64,000 bases of DNA from Farysia itapuensis (Eukaryota > Basidiomycota > Ustilaginomycetes > Ustilaginales > Ustilaginaceae), in assembly GCA_023212645.1 (NCBI GenBank), contig JALBYC010000010.1:62001-126000 (forward strand), given 5' to 3'. Below, one piece after another: positions 37,958 through 47,705 of the stretch. Positions within the stretch are counted from its first letter, which is position 1; each line of letters opens with the position of its first letter. A model generated the notes under the pieces. It ran no database searches and had not been told where the DNA came from. It saw only the letters and a program-made list of their open reading frames with translations. A program made the translations under genes and the position numbers.

Positions 37958-39094
37958 ATGTCTGCTCGGCCCGAGCCACTGGACTGGCACAGCTTCTCTC
38001 AGTCTCTTGAGGAGAGCAATTGCTTGCTAGAGTCAACCATGTCGTCGCATCCACAGGCAGACAGACTGCCCCAGCGAGAGTCTCTGTACCGTCAGTTGCG
38101 ATGGAGTTCGTCGACAGAGCCCATGACACGAAAGCGTCAGCTTCAGCTGCTTCGCTCCTATCTCCCAGACTGGGTCATCACCATCGTCCTGGCCGGGCTG
38201 CTCGCCATCATAAACAAGGCTTATGGCTTCAGGCGTGAGTTTAGTTTGACAGACACGTCGATTCAGCACACGTATGCTGTACACGAGAGGGTGCCAACAT
38301 GGCTCTTGGCTATTCTCGCCGTTCTCGTTCCGGCTATCATCATTGCCGTCATCAGTCTGGGCATCAGCAGAAGTGTGTGGGACATGCACTCTGGTATCCT
38401 TGGACTTGTTCTTGCTCATGCTCTCACTATCACCATAACCACCATTGTCAAAGTCACCGTTGGTCGTCCTAGACCTGATCTGATCGACCGATGTCAACCG
38501 CTTCCAGGCAGTGCCAATGCATCGCCGTACGGTCTGGTGACGGATGCCATCTGCAGCGTCAGTCCGGGCTCTTCGATCGTGCGTGATGGCTTTCGTTCGT
38601 TCCCGTCCGGCCATGCGTCTACGTCCTGGGCAGGATTTACTTACTTGTCCCTCTACTTGGCTGGCAAGATGCACCTCTTCGATCGACGAGGACACGCGGT
38701 CACCGCATGGCTCTGTCTCACGCCACTCACTGCTGCTGCTCTCATTGCCATTTCGCGGACTATGGACTATCGCCATCATGCCACCGACGTCATTGCAGGC
38801 GCAATCCTCGGCCTACTGATCGCCTACTGGGTCTACCGTCTCTACTACCCCAAGTTGAATCACCCGCAGTGCCACAAACCGTACAGTCCGCGCATTCCCA
38901 ATGAGCACATGCACTCGGCTGCGCAGGACGAAGAATACGCCTCATCCCTATCACATCCCAGCACGTACGAAGATCACCCCGACAATCAAGCTTCGTCCAC
39001 CCTGCAGCCCCTATCGGTTCAGGACGGTCCTTCCAACAAACTCTACCGCTCCATGGAAACTCCTCAAGCGTTAACACTGCCCCGAGACGCTTAA
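37958..39094 (+). CDS. PAP2-family lipid phosphate phosphatase (Dpp1/Lpp1-like)
   Basis: Single exon, 378 aa. Six hydrophobic helices and the three phosphatase motifs are present: KVTVGRPRPD near residue 165, SFPSGHAS near 215-222 and SRTMDYRHHATDV near 265-277. They supply the catalytic His and Arg residues of PAP2 enzymes. Likely substrates are phosphatidate, diacylglycerol pyrophosphate or lyso-PA in vacuolar or Golgi membranes; which one cannot be told. The C-terminal 80 residues are polar and Ser-rich. Another in-frame ATG at codon 28 could be used, but the first ATG is kept. The stop lies 62 bp from the SPO11 stop (convergent). Confidence 0.9.
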   Translation: MSARPEPLDWHSFSQSLEESNCLLESTMSSHPQADRLPQRESLYRQLRWSSSTEPMTRKRQLQLLRSYLPDWVITIVLAGLLAIINKAYGFRREFSLTDTSIQHTYAVHERVPTWLLAILAVLVPAIIIAVISLGISRSVWDMHSGILGLVLAHALTITITTIVKVTVGRPRPDLIDRCQPLPGSANASPYGLVTDAICSVSPGSSIVRDGFRSFPSGHASTSWAGFTYLSLYLAGKMHLFDRRGHAVTAWLCLTPLTAAALIAISRTMDYRHHATDVIAGAILGLLIAYWVYRLYYPKLNHPQCHKPYSPRIPNEHMHSAAQDEEYASSLSHPSTYEDHPDNQASSTLQPLSVQDGPSNKLYRSMETPQALTLPRDA

Positions 39095-39156
39095 CCTTCC
39101 TCCACAAGCTCTACCCATGTACATACTCGATGATGCGACGACAGAAACGAGATCTT

Positions 39157-40448
39157 TTAGGGAAATTGAGCAAGGCGGTGTGCAATGTAGGCGGCAAGCC
39201 CCACGTCCCCGTTTTTCTTGGTATGCCAGGTGTAACAAGCTTCGACCTCGATCTTGTAGCCATGTAAGACCATGTCTGTCAGCATGCAGCTGTAATTTCC
39301 CGCAATGTCAGTAGTCGGCTGTCGATGTATGCTCTGTGCGATACTTACATCCAGTCCTGCGTGACAGGACTGTCACTGGCATCTGCTGCGTTCCGAGTCA
39401 GCTTTTGCAAAAGACTGACTGCTTTCAATCTCTCATCGGTGCGGAGTGGGATAAGTGCTTTTTCAGGTCCCGACTCGTCAGATGAAGGTAGAAAGTGAGG
39501 AAGGTTGACACCCAGCCTTTGGATGTCGGCAGACGGACACGCTAGACGGTAATGACGATGAATGTCGATGCCGTACGGATCGCAGTCGAACAGACCTACA
39601 CACCGCAGCTCTGTTTCGGCCAAAAGGTTGATCAACACCCTCGCCGCTTGGTCGGCATATCCGCGTCCCGTCACGATAATGCTCTTGCGCAGAGGATCGC
39701 TCAAAGATCCCCGCTGTTGGAGCTGAACGAGGGTCTTGAACACCGTCTCTTTCTCCACCAGTATGATCAATTTTGGCGGCTGAGCTGCGTCGAGTCGGAC
39801 ATGCCAGTCTGTCTGGGTCACGATCTCTGGCGGGATCAAGGTCGCTCGACCCGGGACTATCTTGATGCTCGGTGTGTGCTCGTGTGTGATCACCAGGTTG
39901 CCAGCCACAAGTCCGCGCGGTGATGCGATTACGCCGAGTTGCGATCGATCTTTGCACCCGAGGAGAACGACGAGCTGCTCGACAACATTGTCTGACGCCT
40001 GCTGTGAATCGAACAGATGCATACTCTGGTAGTAAATGCTCCTAGCTCGGACACGCTGCAGAGTCAGCCGACGAAGTGGAATGAGAGCGGCCGAAGAAGA
40101 AATCTTACCGTTTCGTTACAAACATGCATTGTCGCAGTGCGGATTGAACCAACTCAAGCACGCGCAGGTACTGCGCTACCTCGCTCAGAAAGTACTTTAG
40201 TAAAGAAGCAGGCCTGCGTGAGTGTAGCCTGACCTACCAAATCGAAGCATGCCCTTCACTGCCTTTGTGGGCCAGCGAACAAGAGGAGTTCTGGGAGCAA
40301 CGGTGCCACTCTTGTGTGATGTGAGTTTCAGAGTGTTCATGCTCGGCTGATCAGTATGCAGCTGCAGCTGATCAATGAGACCGGCTATCAAGTCATCGAT
40401 CCTGCTGAGCACGTCAGTGCGGATCTCCTCACTCAGAAAGGCAGACAT
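39157..40448 (-). CDS. SPO11: Meiotic double-strand-break protein Spo11
   Basis: Rebuilt by hand as four exons: 40238-40448, 40109-40175, 39349-40041 and 39157-39289; introns of 62, 67 and 59 nt, 367 aa, all phases consistent. The winged-helix part gives [16 protein letters not shown], then VTKRSIYY with the likely catalytic Tyr at residue 97. The Toprim domain has [11 protein letters not shown] (Glu189) and [10 protein letters not shown] (Asp245/Asp247) as metal ligands, plus [19 protein letters not shown]. Spo11 cuts DNA as a dimer through a tyrosyl-5' link to start meiotic recombination. Two acceptor choices (GCTAG at 40042, GGTAG at 40176) are forced by frame and are not the strongest consensus. 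The N-terminal start is 91 bp downstream of the BNA6 stop. Confidence 0.85.
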
Positions 40449-40539
40449 TGAGATGGTGGTGGAAGGTAGCAGACCATCGGACTGGCTCCGACAGAGCTGT
40501 GCAATCGCGTTTTTGACATTTCTTGCGCGCAACTCTTTT

Positions 40540-41573
40540 CTACGACGATGGATCGATCTTGAGCGAAAAGTCAATGTGCTTGGTCGACTGATGGATGGAG
40601 GAAGTCGAGATGATGTCGATAGCTGCAGAACGGGGTAGCGTGCAAAGTCAGTGCCTGCCAATTCTGCAAATATGCATGATGCGTGCTTACCGTTGTCAAC
40701 GTGTCCACCCTGACGCACATTGTTGATGTCAATGCCACCAGAGGACTCGAGGAGGAACTTGTGCGATGAGCCCAGCTCTTGTCGCAGCCGAGTCGCGTTG
40801 CCAATCAGGGTCTCACCATCCATGTTGTCAAGCATGATAATGTCAGCACCGGCCTTGATAGCCTCCACTGCCTCGTCGTACGACTGCACTTCAACGTCAA
40901 TGCGTAAGGAAAAGCCGCAGACGGAGCGGGCAGCATGCACGGCGTTGGTCACGGAGCCTGTTGACCAGATGTGATTGTCCTTGAGCATGACCATGCTGCT
41001 CAGATCGTAACGGTGTGCGTCGACTCCGCCGACGAGCATACCGTACTTTTCCACATCGCGGAATCCAGGCGTGGTCTTGCGCGTGCCGGCGACAATGCCC
41101 TTGAATCCAGCCTGGCGTGCCATGGCCAAGAAGTCGACCGAAGCGGTGGCAATGCCCGAGCATCGGGCTAGCGTGTTGAGCGCCACCCGCTCTCCCAAGA
41201 GAATGCGTCTCGAGGGGCCCGTCACTGTGGCCACGGCAACTTTGACCTTGCCATTGGGAGCAGAAGCCGCGATCCGGTCCCCCTCCTTGTAATGCCATTC
41301 AACAGTGCATTCCAGCTGCTTGAACACTTCATCAAAAAATGGCACTCCCGCTAGACATCCCTGTTCGAATCATTGTCAGCTAAGTGCGGAAGATTGGCTT
41401 AAGAGAGGCTTGAAACCTACTGCAGTCTTGCACCACAGCGTGGCTCTTTTTACGTCTTCGCCAACCACATAGCCGCCCCAGTCAAACGAGGGACAGTCTT
41501 CCTTGAGCCATTCTGCCACCTTGCCCTTCCAGGATGGCGGTAAAAGGTGGGCGTATACGTTGGGCGACGGCAT
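40540..41573 (-). CDS. BNA6: Nicotinate-nucleotide pyrophosphorylase (quinolinate phosphoribosyltransferase)
   Basis: Three exons by my splicing: 41421-41573, 40691-41360 and 40540-40622, with introns of 60 and 68 nt; 301 aa. Seen: the N-terminal [27 protein letters not shown], then [14 protein letters not shown], the substrate-binding [43 protein letters not shown] and [10 protein letters not shown]. The last exon gives [22 protein letters not shown], the classic QPRTase ending. It converts quinolinate and PRPP to nicotinate mononucleotide in de novo NAD synthesis. Retention of the second intron would change the frame and run on into SPO11 (see findings). It diverges from the chitinase gene. 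Confidence 0.92.
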
Positions 41574-42096
41574 TGGATCGACGTTTCGAGGTCTTCCTTA
41601 CCAAGCTGATCCTGTTCCGGGTTCATGGGTTCAAGTCGAACCAAGTCTAGTCTAACAATCTTGTTTTCTGTGTTGGTCTAAAAATCGCGTCGGAGTATGA
41701 TTATGGTTCAAGACAGGGGGGAAACAAGGCGTTGGACAGGACCCCAACATCCACCCTGCCGCGCCAAGACGAATGCTTGTTTGCAGGCCATTGCTCGTCA
41801 ACCACAGGGGGCGAGGAAGCATGCATGTGTGCAGAGTCTGAGCATGCTGCGATGGAGCCTGGCAGACGAAGAGAGGCGCGTGGCTTCTGGACACTGCTCC
41901 TTTTGTGCCGCAAGGATCGCCGAGGTGCCTTGAACAGGACAGGCCCAGCCTTCAACTTCAGCCCCGAGGCTGTAGATGGCACAATCAACATATATATCCT
42001 CTGTGCTCTTTCTCTTTCCTGTTCGAACTCAGTCTCTCCCATCCTTCCCCTCTCTCCACTTCCATCATCCCTAACTCCCCCCGCTCTTCTATCACA
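41574..42096. promoter_or_regulatory. Divergent promoter BNA6 / chitinase
   Basis: 523 bp between divergent ATGs. A TATATAT box at 41991-41997 lies about 100 bp before the chitinase ATG and is followed by a long CT-rich initiator-type tract up to the start. Open frames crossing this stretch have no family resemblance. Confidence 0.5.
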
Positions 42097-43693
42097 ATGC
42101 CGCTTCTTGCTCGTAAGTCTGGACGTCACAGCGCTAACAACGCCAGGTACTGACATCTGCCGAGCATGTACAGGTCTAAAGAACAAAATCTCGAGGCGTT
42201 TCGACGAGGAAAAGGTTCAGTCCGAATCCGTCGTCCCTCCCACCCCGGCTTTGCCAGCCAGTGCTGCAGCTGCGACAAGTGGCACCTCAACGACGACTCC
42301 AGTTCAGACTCCTGCTGCCACGGTTCCCTCAACCACGACTCCGGCTACTACCACCCCTGTTCAGACACCTGCCGCAACGGTGCCTGCGACTACCACGCCT
42401 GCCACTAATGGCACCTCCTCCACCACCACTCCTACCACAACGCCCGCTACCACCACCACCCCGGCTACGGGTGACGATGCCGACGATGATGATGACACCG
42501 TCATTAACACCGCTGGTGCTGTCGTGCCCCGCGTCAATGCTGCCTACTTTTGCAACTGGGGAATCTACGGCCGTGGCTATGCACCCTCCGCTGTGCCCGT
42601 CACCCAGCTGACCCATTTGCTGTATGCATTTGCAGACGTAAACCCAACGACCGGTGCCTGCTTCCTCACAGATCTCTGGGCCGACGAGCAGATCCACTAC
42701 ACCGGAGACTCGTGGAACGACACCGGTAGCAATCTGTACGGCAACTTTAAGCAGTTCCTCCTCATGAAGAAGCAGAACCGTGGACTTAAGCTCATACTTT
42801 CCATCGGTGGATGGACGTTCGGCCCCCACTTTGCTCCCATGGCTGCCAGTGCCAACCTGCGCGCCAACTTTGTTTTCACTGCGATCCAGATTCTGGAGAA
42901 CAACGGTTTGGACGGTCTTGACATTGATTGGGAATACCCGGCTGACGCCACACAGGCAGCCAACTTTGTGCTCCTCCTCAAGGAACTGCGCGCTGGTTTG
43001 ACCACACATGCCAAGAAAAAGGCCGACAAAGTGCCCTACCTTCTCACCATTGCAGCGCCCTGTGGCTCTGCCAACTACAAAACCCTGCTCTTGAGCAAGA
43101 TGGACCAGTATCTCGATTTCTGGAATTTGATGGCCTACGATTTCGCCGGTTCGTGGAACACCGTCACGGGTCACCAGGCCAACTTGTACAACATCAAGGG
43201 CAAGGCACCTAGTGCGGACGACTGTATCCGCTACTACATGGCTCAGGGCGTACCTTCGCACAAATTGGTGCTGGGCATGCCTCTGTACGGACGCGGATTC
43301 GAAAACACCGACGGTCCAGGCCAGCCGTACAAGGGCACAGGCCAAGGAACGTGGGAGGCTGGAAATTGGGACTACAAGTTCCTTCCCCTCACTGGCGCAA
43401 AGGAGGTCATCAACACAAAGATCGGCGCTTCTTACTCCTACGATTCGGGCAAGCGAGAGTTTATCTCGTATGACACGCCTGCCAACGTGCTGCTCAAGTG
43501 CAAGTACATCCGTCAGATGAGATTGAGAGGGGCCATGTTCTGGGAATGCTCCGGCGATGCTACCAAAGCCCAAGGCGGCGCTGACCGATCCCTCATTGCC
43601 ATTGCAAGCAAGAACATCGGAACCCTCGACGCCACTCTCAACCATCTCTCCTATCCCTACAGCAAGTGGGACAACGTCAAAGCTGGCCTCTAA
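42097..43693 (+). CDS. CTS1: GH18 chitinase without a signal peptide (Cts1-like)
   Basis: Two exons: 42097-42112 (16 nt) and 42174-43693, with a 61-nt intron (GTAAGT...TACAG) containing a CTAAC branch site; 511 aa. The protein starts MPLLARLKNKISRRFDEEK, a basic, amphipathic start with no signal peptide. A Thr/Pro-rich linker with repeated TTPVQTPAATVP units follows (about 45-115). The GH18 barrel runs from about residue 127 with LILSIGGWTF, the catalytic DGLDIDWEYP near 255, LMAYDFAGSW, GMPLYGRGF and GAMFWECSGD. It hydrolyses chitin, probably during cell separation. The lack of a leader in an otherwise extracellular-type enzyme matches U. maydis Cts1, which leaves the cell by unconventional secretion; orthology is inferred from memory. 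Confidence 0.85.
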
Positions 43694-43888
43694 TCCCCCC
43701 CTTCCTCCCTCTTATCGTCGCTACCGTACTGCCTTTATCTGGACTATTGCTATTCCCCTTACGTGCTCGCGTTTTCGTTCCCGGCTGCTACAAGCCCACG
43801 CACGGGTCCACGCTACCATTCTTACAATCTTAGTGTTATCTTCGTGGCTCATTTGTGCGCTTCGTTGTGTGTGCGTGTATTGGAGGGG

Positions 43889-45619
43889 CTATGTGGACGC
43901 AGCTCCGAGGGCGGATCGGGCGAGAATCATCTCCAAACTTCCTCGAACTTGCATCAGTTCACGCTGGAGACGCAGCTCGTCGGACACTTTGGCCCAGATG
44001 CGACCAAACAAATCGTCAATCAGCGGCGATTGACCGATGACGCTGGCGTAGATGTCGACAATGACGTTGAGCGTGTCGCAGACCAAGGTCACATACTGCG
44101 GATTGGCTGCATGCTTGAGCAGGAATCGCAGCAGAGGTTCCAACGTGACATCATCACGACCCTGGATCGCGCGACGCAGACCTTCGGCTCCGCCCCGCGG
44201 AGAGCGGTGAATGAGCTCAAGAATGAGGCCAAACGTGACACTAGGCGCAACACCTTTCCGCAACGACGCATCCAGAGCATCACTGTATCGGAACGCTTTG
44301 AGGTACTTGTCGTAGTCCTGCAATTTCTTCTTGCGCAGACTGTCGACGCGGATGTCGTCGCCAGCCTTGACTTTGTTGACGCCCTGCTGTTGATGTGCTG
44401 CTGCACCTTGCATAAAGTACTCGTACGCACCCGCGTTCATAGCCGCTCGCTCTGCCTCTCTTCGCTCGAGTTCGGAAGCTTTGACGTCCCGTTTACGAAT
44501 GCAGAGAGTGCCATCCGCCATACCCGCAGCAATGTGCGACTCGTCCGGCGAGACCGCGAGCGACAGAACGGGAGACGGATATCGCATAGTGTGCGTAACC
44601 TGAAAGTCTTTCGCCGGATCATACACTTTAACCAGATGATCCAGACCGGCGCTCAAAATACGCATGCCACCGAGGTTATCCGCATTAGCGGCACTGAAGT
44701 CGGCTCCTGAATTGACTGAGAGTGCCAGGCTCGTTATTGTCTTTTGATGGTTCGAGACGCTGGCGAGACATCGACCGCCCATCATGAGATCCCATACTTT
44801 CATCACAGGTCCTCCGGCCGAGAGTGCGATTCCTCCGCCGCCTGTGGGGTAAATCAGCGTATCCTCAACTGGCGCGCCGTGGTTCATTACCATAGCTTGC
44901 CCATTGGTAGAGCCGTTGGCGCCCATCCGTGTGTCCCATAATCTGACCGTAGAATCGTAGCTCCCGGAAAGTATCAAGTGTGGGCTGTCGGACGAGAAGA
45001 CAGCGGATCGGACATAGTCCTCATGTCCTTCGAATACATGCACTGCTTTCTGTTCTGGCACGTCCCACAGCCGCACCGTTCGGTCGTCGGATGCAGACAT
45101 GATTTCGACGCCGTTGGGAGAGAAGCGTGTGACGTGAACTGGGCTGGTGTGACCACGCAGTGTTCGCAGAATGGCCCGTGACGTTGTGTCAAACACCTGA
45201 ATGAGCCCGCCATCGTCTCCTGCAACCATCAATCGCCCGTCTGATCGAAAGTTGGCAGACCGTGCCACATCTTTGAACCGGCTGATCGTCTTTGTTGCTC
45301 GGGAGGATTTCATCGAGTAGATCTGAACACGAGCGCCGGTGGTGACGGCGAATTTCTGTCTAGCTGCCACTGTTGACGGACGAGTCGAAGCCGAACCAAG
45401 CGTTCTCGACCCAGTTGCAGCACCATCGGCGTTGTTCGACTCATCAAGGTCAGATGAATAGACAGACACCGGAGGGACAAAGTGAATCGAAGTGATAGGT
45501 GCAAACTCCTTGACAAACACTGGCGAGCGAAACTTGCGCCAGTAATGCGACTCGGGCGAACGCGAGCTGGAGGGCCGTGAAGAGATCTCTGCCACGGGCC
45601 TTAAGGACTGATACTCCAT
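43889..45619 (-). CDS. UTP15: U3 snoRNP/t-UTP WD40 protein Utp15
   Basis: 576 aa from the ATG at 45619 (MEYQSLRPVAEI). The frame is open upstream but crosses the promoter, so that extension is not used. The N-terminus SHYWRKFRSPVFVKEFAPITSIHF is typical of Utp15. Seven WD40 blades follow, such as GLIQVFDTTSRAILRTLRGHTSPVHVTRFSPNG, IMSASDDRTVRLWD and ILSGSYDSTVRLWD. The C-terminal UTP15 helical domain (about 430-570) includes YDKYLKAFRYSDALDASLRKG and LRFLLKHAANPQYVTLVCDTLNVIVDIY. It is a t-UTP/UtpA subunit needed for rDNA transcription and 18S rRNA processing in the nucleolus. Length matches the family (about 510-520) apart from Ser/Gly inserts. Confidence 0.92.
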   Translation of the reverse strand: MEYQSLRPVAEISSRPSSSRSPESHYWRKFRSPVFVKEFAPITSIHFVPPVSVYSSDLDESNNADGAATGSRTLGSASTRPSTVAARQKFAVTTGARVQIYSMKSSRATKTISRFKDVARSANFRSDGRLMVAGDDGGLIQVFDTTSRAILRTLRGHTSPVHVTRFSPNGVEIMSASDDRTVRLWDVPEQKAVHVFEGHEDYVRSAVFSSDSPHLILSGSYDSTVRLWDTRMGANGSTNGQAMVMNHGAPVEDTLIYPTGGGGIALSAGGPVMKVWDLMMGGRCLASVSNHQKTITSLALSVNSGADFSAANADNLGGMRILSAGLDHLVKVYDPAKDFQVTHTMRYPSPVLSLAVSPDESHIAAGMADGTLCIRKRDVKASELERREAERAAMNAGAYEYFMQGAAAHQQQGVNKVKAGDDIRVDSLRKKKLQDYDKYLKAFRYSDALDASLRKGVAPSVTFGLILELIHRSPRGGAEGLRRAIQGRDDVTLEPLLRFLLKHAANPQYVTLVCDTLNVIVDIYASVIGQSPLIDDLFGRIWAKVSDELRLQRELMQVRGSLEMILARSALGAAST

Positions 45620-46637
45620 GCTGTGCTCTGCGTGACCGCTTCCCTTGGCCAGACTTCGACGTTGATGTGGAGAGGGTCCGATTGCAGCAAAAAAAAAACT
45701 TGGTGGCAGCTTCTTCTCAAAATTTTCGGATGCTGTATAGATCACGTGACTGCTGCAACTGTTAGAGTAAGAAGCGGAGAATCTTGTGCGCGCGTGTGCG
45801 CATGTGCGCATGTGCGCGGAGAAGCGGTTAAGCTTTTTTTGGCGCCCGTCTTGGCAAAGCGAAGAATGTTCTGTGGTCCGGTCCGCCCAAGGTGCATATG
45901 CACGTTCAACAATGACAGGGCTAACCAAACCTTGGCTGTCCATGCGTCCCTTGTGTAATCCGGGAACCTTTGCGCTTTAACCAGGTGTTGTTTACCCCTC
46001 CGCTCCCTTTATTTGACGCGCAAACACACGTCCAACTTTGCAGAAAATTGAGATCAACACCTGCAGATCCGAATGTCCAGCCGAAGCAGCCCTCGGTCTT
46101 CTGCACGAGATAGTGGTGCACTTGTGCCCCAAACTCGTCTGGGCTAGTAATGTGTTACGTCATGATCGTCGCCTGCGCTCCGCTTGTAGATATGTGCCTG
46201 GATTCGGGCGATATCCGCGCCGACGTCAGCGCCCCACTGCTGGCATCGAGTATCCTTGAGAGCTAGGTCCCATATGGCAAGCGAACGCCAAGAATGATGC
46301 GGTGCAGTGGACGGCAGGACCATGGAAAGCGAGGATGTGTTTGCAGCGTAAATAGAAGTCGAGCTACGCAAGGACCCCTTCTGGTATGCTTGGCGGTGTC
46401 TGAATCAGTTCTCGTCAAGCTTGTATATCTACACCCTCTGAATGTCGTGTGTGTTCCCATTCTCACATCCCTACACAGACTGTGCTCAAGTCTATACCTC
46501 CAGTATCTGTCCGCTGCTCTGTCTTTTCTCGTCTCTTCCCCCGGCTTTTGCACGCCTACCGTCTTTTGGGCCCGTCACGCCGGTTCGTATCTCGGCCCTC
46601 TCGACATACTACGCTACAACGTCTGCACAACTCAGGA
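45620..46637. promoter_or_regulatory. Divergent intergenic region UTP15 / ThuA protein
   Basis: 1018 bp. Near UTP15 it holds ATCACGTGAC at 45741-45750 (Cbf1-like E-box), a run of ten A at about 45689-45698, a GTGCGCAT microsatellite at 45784-45820 and a 12-bp palindrome GTGCATATGCAC at 45892-45903. The ThuA side is pyrimidine-rich from about 46440. No gene is supported. Confidence 0.45.
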
Positions 46638-47705
46638 ATGCATCTTCCAGCCTCGTTGTTTGCTTCCCTTGTACTTCTCATACTAGCTGCACTCAATGGT
46701 GTCGCGGCAAGAAAAAAAGTCTTGATATACACATATGCACAAGCGTATTATCACGAGTCAATACCGGTAGCCACCAAAACGGTCGAGTCTTTGGGCAAGA
46801 AGAGTTCGCCTGGCTTTGACAGTGTACACTCCTACGACCCAGCCGATTTTGAAAAGTCCAGCTGGCTGAAGCAGTTTGACGCCCTCATCTTTCTCAGTGT
46901 ATCCGGTAAAACGTTGACCGACACTGGCGCCAAGAATCTTCGCAAATACATTGAAGCAGGCGGAGGGTATGTTGGCGTCCACGTAGCGTGTGATGCGCTG
47001 ACGGATCATCCCTGGTACGGCCGACTTGTTGGCGCGTTCTTCAACTACCACCCGCAGCTCACGCATGCAGTTCTCAACGTTGTCGACCACAAGCATCCTT
47101 CGACAGCGCATCTGAACAAAACGTGGCATGTTTACGACGAGATCTATAGCTTCAAGTCGGATCCCAGCAAGTATGGAAAGCAATACGTCTTGACCGCCCG
47201 TGAAAGCTCCTACGATGACCCTGTGGAGACCAGGGAGCAGCGTGCAAGCGAGCAAGGGTCTCCACATCCAATAGCATGGTGGAAGGAAGGTGGTCAACTC
47301 GACTACAACCCTCACGTCAAGGTTGGCGGTGGGACTGATCCCACCAAGAAACAGATTCGGGACGGCACCGCGGGCACCGGTGGAGCCGGCCGTAGCTTCT
47401 ATACCAGTCTGGGTCACACATCCAGTGTCTGGGGCAAGCAAGACTTTCAGAAACACATTCTGGGCGCCATTGAATGGGTGCTCGAATCGCCTACTCTGCG
47501 AAGCAACAATGCCAAAGCGTCCAAGACGGCCGTAGGCAGTGCATTCACTCCAACATCCAGCTCTATTGCGCAAGCGTCAGCGACGGATTCGTCAAAAGCC
47601 AAGGCTGCCATTGTGACATCGTCGTCATTGCCATCAGCTCGCTTGGCTTCCGTCGCCGTGTTGCTGAGTGTGCTGCTATTGTCGTTGACCACTCTCCTTG
47701 CCTAG
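46638..47705 (+). CDS. Secreted, probably GPI-anchored ThuA-domain protein
   Basis: 355 aa from the ATG at 46638. Codons upstream are open, but the nearest ATG is this one and it gives a clean signal peptide (LPASLFASLVLLILAALNGVAA). The ThuA-like fold follows: KKVLIYTYAQAYYHESIP, DALIFLSVSGKTL, the conserved GGGYVGVHVACDALTDHPWYGRLVG and GAGRSFYTSLGHTSSVWG. ThuA proteins are linked to trehalose or other sugar use in bacteria; the fungal secreted versions have no settled function. A Ser/Ala-rich stretch and a C-terminal hydrophobic segment (LASVAVLLSVLLLSLTTLLA) look like a GPI-attachment signal, so the protein is probably at the cell surface. Confidence 0.78.
   Translation: MHLPASLFASLVLLILAALNGVAARKKVLIYTYAQAYYHESIPVATKTVESLGKKSSPGFDSVHSYDPADFEKSSWLKQFDALIFLSVSGKTLTDTGAKNLRKYIEAGGGYVGVHVACDALTDHPWYGRLVGAFFNYHPQLTHAVLNVVDHKHPSTAHLNKTWHVYDEIYSFKSDPSKYGKQYVLTARESSYDDPVETREQRASEQGSPHPIAWWKEGGQLDYNPHVKVGGGTDPTKKQIRDGTAGTGGAGRSFYTSLGHTSSVWGKQDFQKHILGAIEWVLESPTLRSNNAKASKTAVGSAFTPTSSSIAQASATDSSKAKAAIVTSSSLPSARLASVAVLLSVLLLSLTTLLA

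Noticed and set aside
41361..41380. GTTCGAATC resembling a tRNA T-loop
   Set aside because: It has no complementary T-stem and no cloverleaf arms around it, and it lies inside the first BNA6 intron.
41732..42173. Upstream extension of the chitinase frame through the intron and promoter
   Set aside because: It crosses the TATA box and the CT-rich leader and needs the intron retained. The 16-nt exon plus a consensus intron with a CTAAC branch site gives a cleaner start.
42329..43645. About 440-codon open frame antisense to the chitinase
   Set aside because: It is a shadow of the GH18 coding frame. It has no recognised motif, and the plus-strand product is certain.
45620..45943. N-terminal extension of UTP15
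   Set aside because: The frame is open, but it begins at a non-ATG codon and crosses the poly-A run, the E-box and the microsatellite. Conserved sequence starts at MEYQSLRP.
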